Positions 1 through 6,171 of a DNA stretch of 8,306 nucleotides are shown here, in pieces. The translations under genes were made by a program, and so were the position numbers. Position 1 is the stretch's first letter. The number at the start of each line of letters is the position of its first letter. The DNA is from a bacterium (GTDB lineage Bacteria > Arandabacterota > Arandabacteria > Arandabacterales > Arandabacteraceae): the NCBI GenBank assembly GCA_025774405.1, contig JALGWB010000079.1, positions 1 through 8,306 on the forward strand, written 5' to 3'. The notes under the pieces were generated by a model. That model was not told where the DNA came from and searched no databases. It saw only the letters and a list, made by a program, of their open reading frames with translations.

Positions 1-933
1 CTAATCGCAATTATATCAGTTATCGTGGGAATCATGGTTATTGCATCTTTCATCATCGCAAGAATCATAGCACGCCGAATAAGCCATCCAATCGAACAGC
101 TTGCAATAGCAACTCAACGTATCGCTCAGGGTGATCTGGATTTCAAGGTGAGCGTCGAGGCAAGAGATGAGATAGCGAGTCTGGTCGAAGCCTTCAACAA
201 GATGACCACAGATTTGAAGCAGTACAAGCTGGATCTCATAAAAGCAGAACGCCTGGCAGCCTGGCGTGATGTTGCCAGAAGAATTGCCCACGAGATCAGA
301 AACCCCCTCACCCCTCTCCAGACCACAATCTACCGCCTGAAAGAGCGCTTCAAGGATGCTCCAGAGCAGAGTGAGATTCCTGACATGCTTGAAACAATGG
401 CTCGAAAGGTCGAAGATCTCATCGCCATGGCAAATCGCTTCAGTGAATTTGCCAAGATGCCAGAGCCCAAGCCCGAACCGCTCGATCTCAATGAGACAGT
501 TACACAGGTCATAAGGCTGTTCGAAGCAACCTTAGAGGGGATCACTGTTGTGATGAGACTCACTCCAGGCTTACCACATGTTCTTGCTGATCCAATACAG
601 ATCCGCCGATTGACTGAGAATCTGATCAAGAATGCAGTCGAAGCTATGCCATCGGGCGGAACCCTTGCCATAAGGACCCTATCCCTTGCCCAGACCGAGG
701 GAAAGAATCATGTTCGACTCGAAATCTCCGATAGCGGACCCGGAATCCCAGAAGAAATAAGGGAAAGAATCTTCGATCCTTACTATACAACCAAGCCCTC
801 GGGAAGCGGGCTTGGCCTTGCCCTTGTACATCGCATTGTCAAGGACCACGGTGGCAAAATAACTTTCGATAGCAGCCCTCATGGTACGACTTTTAGAGTA
901 GATCTACCGGTTGCCGAGAAAGGGGAGGGATGA
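1..933 (+). CDS. Sensor histidine kinase, NtrY-like, 5'-truncated by the window edge (TM-HAMP-HisKA-HATPase)
   Basis: Membrane sensor kinase that should autophosphorylate on His and pass the phosphate to the regulator encoded next. The reading frame is open from base 1, so the N-terminal sensor part is missing; 310 residues are visible. In order: the end of a transmembrane helix (visible residues about 1-25), a HAMP linker (about 25-80, with the EAFNKMTTDLK signature), and a HisKA helix with the H-box AHEIRNPLTP, whose His codon is at 289-291. The ATP-binding domain follows, with N-box ENLIKNAVEAM, G1 DSGPGIP, F-box FDPYYTTK and G2 GSGLGLAL. All catalytic boxes are intact. The HEIRNPLTP form, the absence of a fused receiver and the sigma-54 regulator next door fit the NtrY/NtrB group; NtrY itself is a best guess. 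The stop overlaps the regulator start by 4 nt (ATGA), implying translational coupling. A GTG at 25 is an internal codon, not the start. Confidence 0.93.
   Translation, partial: LIAIISVIVGIMVIASFIIARIIARRISHPIEQLAIATQRIAQGDLDFKVSVEARDEIASLVEAFNKMTTDLKQYKLDLIKAERLAAWRDVARRIAHEIRNPLTPLQTTIYRLKERFKDAPEQSEIPDMLETMARKVEDLIAMANRFSEFAKMPEPKPEPLDLNETVTQVIRLFEATLEGITVVMRLTPGLPHVLADPIQIRRLTENLIKNAVEAMPSGGTLAIRTLSLAQTEGKNHVRLEISDSGPGIPEEIRERIFDPYYTTKPSGSGLGLALVHRIVKDHGGKITFDSSPHGTTFRVDLPVAEKGEG
921..929 (+). promoter_or_regulatory. Ribosome binding site of the response regulator; leaves start codon ambiguous
   Basis: The purine run AGGGGAGGG ends directly against the ATG at 930, giving no spacer. The in-frame TTG at 936 would have a normal spacer of about 6 nt and yields a protein beginning LKKWRILVVDDD, still with a complete receiver. 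Translation may therefore start at TTG 936, or at ATG 930 by coupling to the upstream stop. The difference is only two residues. Confidence 0.5.
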
Positions 934-2291
934 TTTTGAAAAAGTGGCGCATCCTCGTTGTCGACGACGATCATGACATTCTCAGGAGCTTATCTGGATT
1001 ACTCAAGGACAAAGGTTACGAGAGTCTGACTGCATCAAGTGCGGAGACCGCCCTTGAAATCATAAGGGCACAACCCATCTCCCTGGTGTTACTCGATGTT
1101 GTTATGCCGGACGTCGATGGTCTAGCAGCTCTTCGTCGCATAAAAGCCGACCATCCTGATTTGCCAGTGATCATGATATCGGGAGCGGCAACTATCAGCA
1201 CAGCGGTGACTGCGATAAAACTGGGCGCACTCGATTTTGTCGAGAAGCCCTTCGACCCGGTCGATAGACTTTTGCTGACCATCGAAAATGCACTCAGAAT
1301 GATCGAACTCAGACGCCAGAATGTTGAGCTTCTTACGGAATTGCAGAAGCGAAGAAGGATGATTGGCGAAAGCGAACCGATGAGAAGGCTGAGAGATGAA
1401 ATCGCCAGGGCCGCACCTACCTCTGCAAGAGTCCTCATCACCGGTGAAAATGGCACAGGCAAAGAGCTTGTGGCAGCAGCAATTCATGAGAATAGTCCCC
1501 GTCGTGATGGACGCTTCGTAAAAGTAAACTGTGCAGCGATTCCCAAGGATCTCATTGAGAGTGAGCTGTTCGGATACGAGAAGGGCGCTTTTACAGGTGC
1601 CGTTTCAGCCAAGGAAGGCAAGTTTGAAATGGCTGATGGTGGCACCCTTCTTCTGGACGAAATCGGTGACATGAGCCTTGAGACTCAGGCAAAGCTATTG
1701 CGTGTCCTTGAGGAACAAGAGGTTGAGCGGGTTGGAGCGAAGCAGCCACGTAAGGTCGATGTTCGCGTCATATCTTCAACCAACAAAGACCTTGTAGCCG
1801 AGATCAAGCGTGGCAATTTTCGTGAAGATCTCTACTTCCGAATCTCCGTCATACCGATTCATGTTCCACCGCTGCGCCAGAGGAAAGACGACATTCCGCT
1901 GCTGGCTCCATACTTCGTCCAGCTCTTCTGTGAAGAGAATAACAAACCCGTCAAGGAGCTCAGCCCAGGAGCCATCGAAGCCCTGATATCCTATGAATGG
2001 CCGGGTAACGTGCGTGAGCTCAAGAATGCCATAGAAAGGCTGGTTATCATGGTTGATGGTTCAGTCATAAGGGCACAACACGTACGCGAGATCTTCCAGC
2101 AGCAGCAACCCATCTCAACTGGAGGGACTTTAAGTGAGCGAATTGAGGCCTATGAGAAATCGCTCATTGTTTCGACCCTGAAGGATACAAGCTGGAACAT
2201 ATCAAAAGCTGCATCAAGACTGGGCATCGATCGTGCCAATCTTCATAGAAAGCTGCGCCGCTACGGGATCGAGCGTCCGGATGGGCAATAG
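930..2291 (+). CDS. Sigma-54-dependent response regulator, NtrC/NtrX family (REC-AAA+-Fis HTH)
   Basis: Transcription activator that, when phosphorylated, binds upstream enhancers and uses ATP to open promoters bound by sigma-54 polymerase. Its 453 residues match the full-length family layout. The receiver (about 6-118) has acidic residues D12/D13, phosphoacceptor D56, S84 and K106. The AAA+ domain (about 143-375) has Walker A GENGTGKE (172-179), the sigma-54 contact loop GAFTGA (219-224) and Walker B LLLDE (240-244). A Fis-type helix-turn-helix lies at about 402-446 (SWNISKAASRLGIDRANLHRKL region). GAFTGA is intact, so this should be a true sigma-54 activator. The central sequence (GENGTGKELVA, VNCAAIP, ESELFG) is close to NtrX. 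The kinase gene overlaps it by 4 nt. A consensus sigma-54 promoter with paired palindromes lies about 190 bp past its stop and is the obvious local target (inference). Confidence 0.95.
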   Translation: MILKKWRILVVDDDHDILRSLSGLLKDKGYESLTASSAETALEIIRAQPISLVLLDVVMPDVDGLAALRRIKADHPDLPVIMISGAATISTAVTAIKLGALDFVEKPFDPVDRLLLTIENALRMIELRRQNVELLTELQKRRRMIGESEPMRRLRDEIARAAPTSARVLITGENGTGKELVAAAIHENSPRRDGRFVKVNCAAIPKDLIESELFGYEKGAFTGAVSAKEGKFEMADGGTLLLDEIGDMSLETQAKLLRVLEEQEVERVGAKQPRKVDVRVISSTNKDLVAEIKRGNFREDLYFRISVIPIHVPPLRQRKDDIPLLAPYFVQLFCEENNKPVKELSPGAIEALISYEWPGNVRELKNAIERLVIMVDGSVIRAQHVREIFQQQQPISTGGTLSERIEAYEKSLIVSTLKDTSWNISKAASRLGIDRANLHRKLRRYGIERPDGQ

Positions 2292-2340
2292 CGCTTCGCT
2301 CCAAAGTCTGAACCCGACCCCGGCGCCTACGTCAAGGGTG

Positions 2341-2357
2341 TGTCACTGTCAGTGCCA
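2341..2357 (+). promoter_or_regulatory. Enhancer-like palindrome 1 (putative activator site)
   Basis: TGTCACTGTCAGTGCCA is a near-perfect inverted repeat: arms of 8 bp around a central T at 2349, one mismatch (TGTCACTG against TGGCACTG). It lies in the non-coding region between the regulator gene and the sigma-54 promoter, centred about 155 nt upstream of the expected transcription start. That is a usual place for enhancers of NtrC-family activators. Binding by the adjacent regulator is inference. Confidence 0.6.
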
Positions 2358-2360
2358 AGC

Positions 2361-2375
2361 GTGTCAGACTGACAC
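2361..2375 (+). promoter_or_regulatory. Enhancer-like palindrome 2 (putative activator site)
   Basis: GTGTCAGACTGACAC is an inverted repeat with perfect 7-bp arms around a single central A at 2368. Its centre is 19 bp from that of palindrome 1, close to two helical turns, so dimers on both sites would sit on nearly the same DNA face. It shares the TGTCA half-site with palindrome 1. It lies about 135 nt upstream of the expected start. Paired dimer sites are typical of activators that must form a higher oligomer on the enhancer. Confidence 0.65.
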
Positions 2376-2430
2376 CATAAGGCCGCCATCCCTTGCCTCT
2401 GCACCAGATTGCATACCCAACTCCTTGTAA

Positions 2431-2443
2431 AATCACAAGATAA
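2431..2443 (+). promoter_or_regulatory. Possible DNA-bending (IHF-like) site, weak
   Basis: An A-rich stretch containing AATCACAAGATAA lies between the palindromes and the sigma-54 promoter, where a bending protein would help loop the enhancer to the promoter. It matches the IHF consensus WATCAANNNNTTR with two mismatches, so this rests mainly on position and local AT richness. Confidence 0.2.
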
Positions 2444-2477
2444 GAAAGATTAGATCCAGTGCATTAGGGCAGCTTGC

Positions 2478-2493
2478 TGGCACATCCGTTGCA
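2478..2493 (+). promoter_or_regulatory. Sigma-54 (RpoN) -24/-12 promoter
   Basis: TGGCACATCCGTTGCA matches the sigma-54 consensus TGGCACRNNNNTTGCW at every defined position. The invariant GG (2479-2480) and GC (2491-2492) are 10 nt apart, as required. Transcription should start about 12 nt after the GC, near 2503-2505. The first good ribosome binding site then follows at 2529-2534. It points toward the five-gene envelope operon and lies behind the gene for a sigma-54 activator with an intact GAFTGA loop. Confidence 0.88.
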
Positions 2494-2516
2494 TTACTGG
2501 TAATCGAGATGTGCCA
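2478..2516. repeat. Inverted repeat framing the sigma-54 core promoter
   Basis: TGGCACATC (2478-2486, containing the -24 element) is repeated exactly as its reverse complement GATGTGCCA at 2508-2516, just past the expected start. The arms are 9 bp with a 21-bp centre. The minus-strand copy of the -24 motif has no matching -12 element, so it is not a divergent sigma-54 promoter. It could be an operator pair or chance. Confidence 0.5.
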
Positions 2517-2528
2517 CCCCCTGGACTC

Positions 2529-2534
2529 AAGGAG
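2529..2534 (+). promoter_or_regulatory. Strong ribosome binding site for the 38-residue miniprotein
   Basis: AAGGAG with a 7-nt spacer to the ATG at 2542. It lies about 25 nt downstream of the predicted sigma-54 start and is the first translation signal in the transcript. It is the main argument that the small ORF is real. Confidence 0.7.
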
Positions 2535-2541
2535 ATGAGTT

Positions 2542-2658
2542 ATGAAAGGGATTGGCAAGCAAATCGGTATGATAATGGAGCTGGTCGAGATCGTGATTGC
2601 TTATGCATCGGTGCAGGTTGTCGGGCTTTATTTTCTCAGCAAGCTTTACATGGACTGA
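2542..2658 (+). CDS. Small single-pass membrane protein (38 aa), first gene of the sigma-54 operon
   Basis: I do not recognise this protein. The 38-residue ORF starts MKGIGKQIGMIMELVEIVIA and ends KLYMD. It has a basic N-terminus (K2, K6) and a continuous hydrophobic stretch from about residue 8 to 32, broken only by E13 and E16, enough for one membrane-spanning helix. No typical signal-peptidase site follows, so it should stay in the membrane rather than be secreted. Support is the AAGGAG site at ideal spacing, position directly after a consensus sigma-54 promoter, and sense orientation to the operon. It ends 67 nt before the start of the fusion gene. It could be a small membrane regulator or assembly partner of the barrel protein, or a leader ORF controlling translation downstream; the sequence does not decide. 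A longer overlapping frame here lacks such a start signal. Confidence 0.6.
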   Translation: MKGIGKQIGMIMELVEIVIAYASVQVVGLYFLSKLYMD

Positions 2659-2711
2659 CAACTCGCTTGCACAGCAGAGGGTTATGGGCTAACATCCGGA
2701 GTCAGAACAAA

Positions 2712-2717
2712 AAGGAG
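2712..2717 (+). promoter_or_regulatory. Ribosome binding site deciding the start of the fusion-protein gene
   Basis: AAGGAG with an 8-nt spacer to ATG 2726. The longer alternative, GTG 2717, overlaps the last base of this site and would have no leader. The ATG start also gives a cleaner signal peptide. Confidence 0.75.
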
Positions 2718-2725
2718 TGAGAAAA

Positions 2726-5506
2726 ATGGCTACCAGCAAGGTTTTGCTTTTTGTGGTTTTGGCGTGTGTTGTGATTCCCTTCAATGTACAGGCCGATCCA
2801 CTGGCTATGGGCAATCTCGATAGCAGTGCTGAGGAAAGTCAGTACAATGCGCAGCAGCTTATCGACGAACTCGGCATAGATATCTCCGTTGGCAACGGCG
2901 ACATAGTGAAAATTGGTTCCGGATACACAGTTGCTGAGGACGAGACGATATACGGTGACATCGTCATAATCGGCGGCGGGCTTACCATCAATGGGAGAGT
3001 CAATGGCAGTGCAGTTGTAATCGGCGGTTCGATGTATCTCGCATCGACTTCGGTTATAGAAGGCGATGCTGTTGTCATAGGCGGCATCCTTCAGCAGGAA
3101 CCTGGTTCGATCGTCAAAGGGGATCTGGTGGAGAATCCTCAAGGCCTTGCTCCAACTGACGAGGCGATCAGTGAACAGAAGTACGAATCAATCTCGAAAG
3201 ACATCGTCAAGTTCGGAAAGGATATTCATGTTGCGGAGGGGGAGGTGGTCGAAGGGGACGTCGTTGCCATAGGTGGTGACATAAGAATCGACGGTAAAGT
3301 CACCGGCGACGTCGTGGCAACCGCAGGCGATATCACCTTAGGGCCAACAGCTGAAGTTCTTGGAGATGTTGTTGCAACCTTCGGTGAAGTGACAGCTGAG
3401 GCAGGCGCCAAGACTGAGGGTGAAATCATTGAAATAGACATGGGCGGTGCGAAGACACTCCAATCGCATGAAGCCGGCATATATCGGGAGGGAATGACCT
3501 ATGTGATAAGCCTTTATGCTCCGGAGGCAAATGATGTGCGCCTCACCGGGGACTGGCTCGACTGGGACAGGGATGGCATCAAGATGGAAAGGAACGAAGA
3601 GGGAGTTTGGAAGACCACAGTCACCCTCGCTCCAGGCTCCTATCAATACAAGTTCATTGTCGATGGCACCGAGATGCCGGATCCGGACGTGGAGGAGAAA
3701 GTACCTGACGGTAAAGGAGGCTACGCCACTCCTCTGGTTGTCAAATCGAGGCGGCCCTCAACAGAGACCGAACTGGTCAAGATCATTTTCAGCCTCGATC
3801 GCCCGGAGGCCGAAGATGTCAGAGTGACAGGCAGCTGGAACAACTGGGATGAAGATGGCATTAAGATGACCAAAAGTGGGACAGGCGTATGGTCGGTTAC
3901 CGTGCCTCTTGAGCCCGGGTACTATACTTACAAGTTTTACATCGATGGCAAATGGGTTCCTGATCCAGATGTCGATGCCAGGGTTGCAGATGGTAGGGGT
4001 GGCTGGGCAACCCCCTTAGCCGCTTATTCAAGGAAGAGCGAGTATGTCCCTGTACGCTTCACGCTCGATCGTCCAGAGGCTGAAGATATAAGGGTGACGG
4101 GCAGCTGGAACAACTGGGATCCAGAAGGCATTCGCATGGCAAAGGACGAGGACGGGCTCTGGTCAATTACAATTCCGCTTAAGCCCGGCACACACTTCTA
4201 TAAGTTCTACATCGATGGCAAATGGGTCGCTGATCCAGACGAACCCGATAAGATGGTTTCCGATGGTAAGGGCGGCTATATGACCAAGTTCGTCCTGCAT
4301 CCCCGCAAGAAGCGGAAGACGTTCACAGTTAGAACCACCGAAGAAGAAAGGCCCGGTCTGTCAGGAGCGCTTGACTACAATCGCGTGGATGGACTGTACC
4401 TCGGACTCAAACTCAGCGATTCAAGGAATTACTTCCCTATGCCGAGATTCAGGCTCGAGGGCGGCTACTCTTACAAGCGTAAGCGCTGGCTGTACTCCTT
4501 TGAGGTAGAGCAACCCCTGGTTCCTCCATTCAGATTGAGCATCGGCGGAAGCATCTACGACAAGACAGAATCAAACGATCGTGAACTCATATCTGACTTT
4601 GAAAACCTCCTTGTTGCCTCATTCCTGAAACAAGACTATATGGACTACTTCGATCTGCGTGGCGCTACCGCGTTCGTGGCCCTGCACCCATGGAAACAGC
4701 ACACATTGAAACTCGCTTACAGTGAAGATGAATACCGTCCTCTGGAGACGAGAGCCCACACTTCACTGTTTTTCAGAAAGAACAAGTGCTTTCGGCCCAA
4801 TCCTCGCAACTCGGTGCAGATCTGTACAGATCGTGAGACAGGTATGCGAGTGTGTAGCAAGATAGACATTCACTCACTGCTGTTCTCTTACGAGCTCGAC
4901 ACAAGGCGAGAGCCCACCAAGACACCGACCAAGGGTACGTGGCTTCGCTTGTCAAGCGAATGGGCACGAAGGGAATGGGGAAGCGACTATTCTTATGAGA
5001 GATATGCTGGTGATCTGAGGCACTATTTCAAAATCTCACCAGACCAGCAGATCTCCCTAAGGCTTAAAGCCGGGATGCTGGACGTGACCAGTCATTGTGC
5101 GAGCTGTTGCGTCGATGGAGTCTGTCGAACCGAACCCCAGTTCTTCTTTCCGAAGCAATTCGCTGTTGGCGGTATCGGTACCCTACCAGGCTATGGTTAC
5201 AAGCAGTTCCAGGGAACACATATGGTGCTTTCCAATTTTGAATACGTGTATTCCCTGGGGGATCAGAAGGGAATAGTATTCTTCTCAGATGCGGGTGATG
5301 CGGTAGGCGCTGTGCCGAGAGATCAATGGGATGCAGATGATATTTGGAGAAGCTTGAAACTCAAGGTCGATGTTGGGGTGGCTTTTCGACACGAGGATCC
5401 AGGCGAGCACAGCTTTACGCTCGGCGTTGCCAAAGGTCTGACGAAGCTCTATGATAAAGATGAAAGACCGGTCATTGTGCTGGTCAGAGCCAGCCGCATG
5501 TTTTGA
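2726..5506 (+). CDS. Outer-membrane fusion protein: bactofilin-like beta-helices, three glycogen-binding-like E-set domains, Omp85-like barrel
   Basis: 926 residues. A signal peptide (1-23, cleavage near VQA/DP) sends it across the inner membrane. Two blocks of short beta-helix repeats follow (about 57-135 and 160-238, units like GDVVAIGGDIRIDGKVTGDVVA), as in bactofilins and polymer-forming proteins. Next are three tandem AMPK/CBM48-type E-set domains (about 257-340, 350-433, 440-525) with TG-W-x-x-WD, YKFxxDG and DPD motifs. The remainder (about 545-926) is rich in alternating aromatic strands, has an Omp85-like GGIGTLPGY motif (815-823) and ends in Phe, the usual outer-membrane barrel signal. 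No POTRA domains are apparent. Seven cysteines all lie in the barrel part. It is the main product of the sigma-54 operon. A soluble periplasmic head on a barrel suggests glycan or peptidoglycan contact or export; the substrate is unknown. Repeats 2 and 3 are close copies at DNA level. The barrel family is less certain than the N-terminal domains. Confidence 0.85.
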   Translation: MATSKVLLFVVLACVVIPFNVQADPLAMGNLDSSAEESQYNAQQLIDELGIDISVGNGDIVKIGSGYTVAEDETIYGDIVIIGGGLTINGRVNGSAVVIGGSMYLASTSVIEGDAVVIGGILQQEPGSIVKGDLVENPQGLAPTDEAISEQKYESISKDIVKFGKDIHVAEGEVVEGDVVAIGGDIRIDGKVTGDVVATAGDITLGPTAEVLGDVVATFGEVTAEAGAKTEGEIIEIDMGGAKTLQSHEAGIYREGMTYVISLYAPEANDVRLTGDWLDWDRDGIKMERNEEGVWKTTVTLAPGSYQYKFIVDGTEMPDPDVEEKVPDGKGGYATPLVVKSRRPSTETELVKIIFSLDRPEAEDVRVTGSWNNWDEDGIKMTKSGTGVWSVTVPLEPGYYTYKFYIDGKWVPDPDVDARVADGRGGWATPLAAYSRKSEYVPVRFTLDRPEAEDIRVTGSWNNWDPEGIRMAKDEDGLWSITIPLKPGTHFYKFYIDGKWVADPDEPDKMVSDGKGGYMTKFVLHPRKKRKTFTVRTTEEERPGLSGALDYNRVDGLYLGLKLSDSRNYFPMPRFRLEGGYSYKRKRWLYSFEVEQPLVPPFRLSIGGSIYDKTESNDRELISDFENLLVASFLKQDYMDYFDLRGATAFVALHPWKQHTLKLAYSEDEYRPLETRAHTSLFFRKNKCFRPNPRNSVQICTDRETGMRVCSKIDIHSLLFSYELDTRREPTKTPTKGTWLRLSSEWARREWGSDYSYERYAGDLRHYFKISPDQQISLRLKAGMLDVTSHCASCCVDGVCRTEPQFFFPKQFAVGGIGTLPGYGYKQFQGTHMVLSNFEYVYSLGDQKGIVFFSDAGDAVGAVPRDQWDADDIWRSLKLKVDVGVAFRHEDPGEHSFTLGVAKGLTKLYDKDERPVIVLVRASRMF
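3494..4300 (+). repeat. Three tandem in-frame repeats encoding glycogen-binding-like domains
   Basis: Units at about 3494-3745, 3773-4024 and 4043-4300. Equivalent codons of the TG-W-x-x-WD motif lie 282 bp apart (units 1 to 2) and 270 bp apart (units 2 to 3). Units 2 and 3 share long identical DNA tracts around GSWNNWD and YIDGKWV, so they arose by a later duplication than unit 1, which has diverged. Confidence 0.85.
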
Positions 5507-5522
5507 CCAGTCCAGTAGTTAC

Positions 5523-5528
5523 AAGGAG
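5523..5528 (+). promoter_or_regulatory. Ribosome binding site deciding the start of the DUF4390-like gene
   Basis: AAGGAG with a 7-nt spacer to ATG 5536. The frame is also open from a TTG at 5503 that overlaps the upstream stop, but that would put extra residues before a normal signal peptide. Confidence 0.7.
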
Positions 5529-5535
5529 CCCCTGT

Positions 5536-6171
5536 ATGAGGTCAGGATTATGTTACCTACTGGCGCTGTTGGCTGCAATCCTCCTGCTTACGCCGGGGCG
5601 TGCGTGGTCCGAACCGAGGCTGACGCTTTCAGATATTTACAACGATGATGGATATCTCTGCATTGACTTTCGCCTTTACGAGGGAATCGATACCGATCTT
5701 CTCAGAGATCTACGAGATGGCATTCCGGCCCTGCTCAGGTATCGTGTCGATGTCTGGCTTGATAGATCCAGCTGGTATGACAAGCTCATAACCTCGGCTT
5801 CCTTCTCCTATCGAATCAACTACGATAACTGGGATACGCTTTTCTGTATAACAACCTTCGACGGCGATCCTGAGCGTAGAATCGGTACAACCGATGTGGC
5901 TGAACTGATTCATCTGGTCTGTAACCAACAACGTATGGAAATCTGTCCACTCAACATACTCGACTCGCTCGCCGATTATTATGTCACAGTCTCTGCCGAG
6001 ATCCGATCGCTGAGCGCTGATCGTGTCCGAGAAATAGATTCATGGTTGGGCGGTGACGAGGATGATAAAGGAGGCGGTCTTCTCGGATTTATAGTTGGTC
6101 TTTTTGGCTCAAGGAGCAAGACAGCAAAGACAAGGAGCCATGTTTTCAACCTGAGAGGTCTTTCCAGGTGA
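5536..6171 (+). CDS. Secreted DUF4390-like protein
   Basis: 211 residues with a signal peptide (basic MR start, hydrophobic 6-20, cleavage around residues 23-25), so periplasmic or envelope-exposed. The mature part reads like DUF4390: an RLTLSDIYNDDGYLCIDFRLY strand pair, then LRDGIPALLRYRVDVWLDRSSWYD (about 58-82, matching the family's G-I/V-P-L...R-R-W block), then FSYRINYDNWD, and a late YYVTVSAEIRSLS strand before a tryptophan (170) segment. The biochemical function of the family is unknown. In beta-proteobacteria such genes sit beside rsmB and ntrYX, which agrees with the NtrYX-like pair in this window. Four cysteines remain after cleavage (42, 104, 129, 137) and could form disulfides. 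A Gly-rich hydrophobic stretch (about 180-191) and a basic tail end the protein. It starts 29 nt after the fusion gene and overlaps the next gene by 4 nt. The family call is from recalled motifs. Confidence 0.75.
   Translation: MRSGLCYLLALLAAILLLTPGRAWSEPRLTLSDIYNDDGYLCIDFRLYEGIDTDLLRDLRDGIPALLRYRVDVWLDRSSWYDKLITSASFSYRINYDNWDTLFCITTFDGDPERRIGTTDVAELIHLVCNQQRMEICPLNILDSLADYYVTVSAEIRSLSADRVREIDSWLGGDEDDKGGGLLGFIVGLFGSRSKTAKTRSHVFNLRGLSR

Noticed and set aside
1064..2078. The 14-mer CATAAGGGCACAAC occurring twice inside the regulator gene
   Set aside because: Both copies encode I-R-A-Q in the same reading frame in unrelated domains (receiver and AAA+). No further flanking identity, so coincidence of codon use.
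2341..2376. Palindromes as a Rho-independent terminator of the regulator gene
   Set aside because: Each could form a hairpin in RNA, but the stems are short and no T-run follows (the next bases are ATAAGGCCGCC). Their place relative to the sigma-54 promoter fits enhancer sites better.
2233..2430. 65-codon plus-strand frame across the end of the regulator gene
   Set aside because: It overlaps the conserved Fis helix-turn-helix in another frame, has no ribosome binding site, and runs through the palindromes. A shadow.
2511..2720. 69-codon plus-strand frame overlapping the 38-residue miniprotein
   Set aside because: It has no start signal at a proper distance, and its composition does not look like a folded or membrane protein. 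The ATG 2542 frame has the good ribosome binding site.
2839..3480. Long minus-strand frames opposite the beta-helix region of the fusion gene
   Set aside because: They translate to low-complexity Pro/Thr/Ser/Met repeats, the expected antisense image of Gly/Val/Asp-rich repeats, and have no ribosome binding sites.
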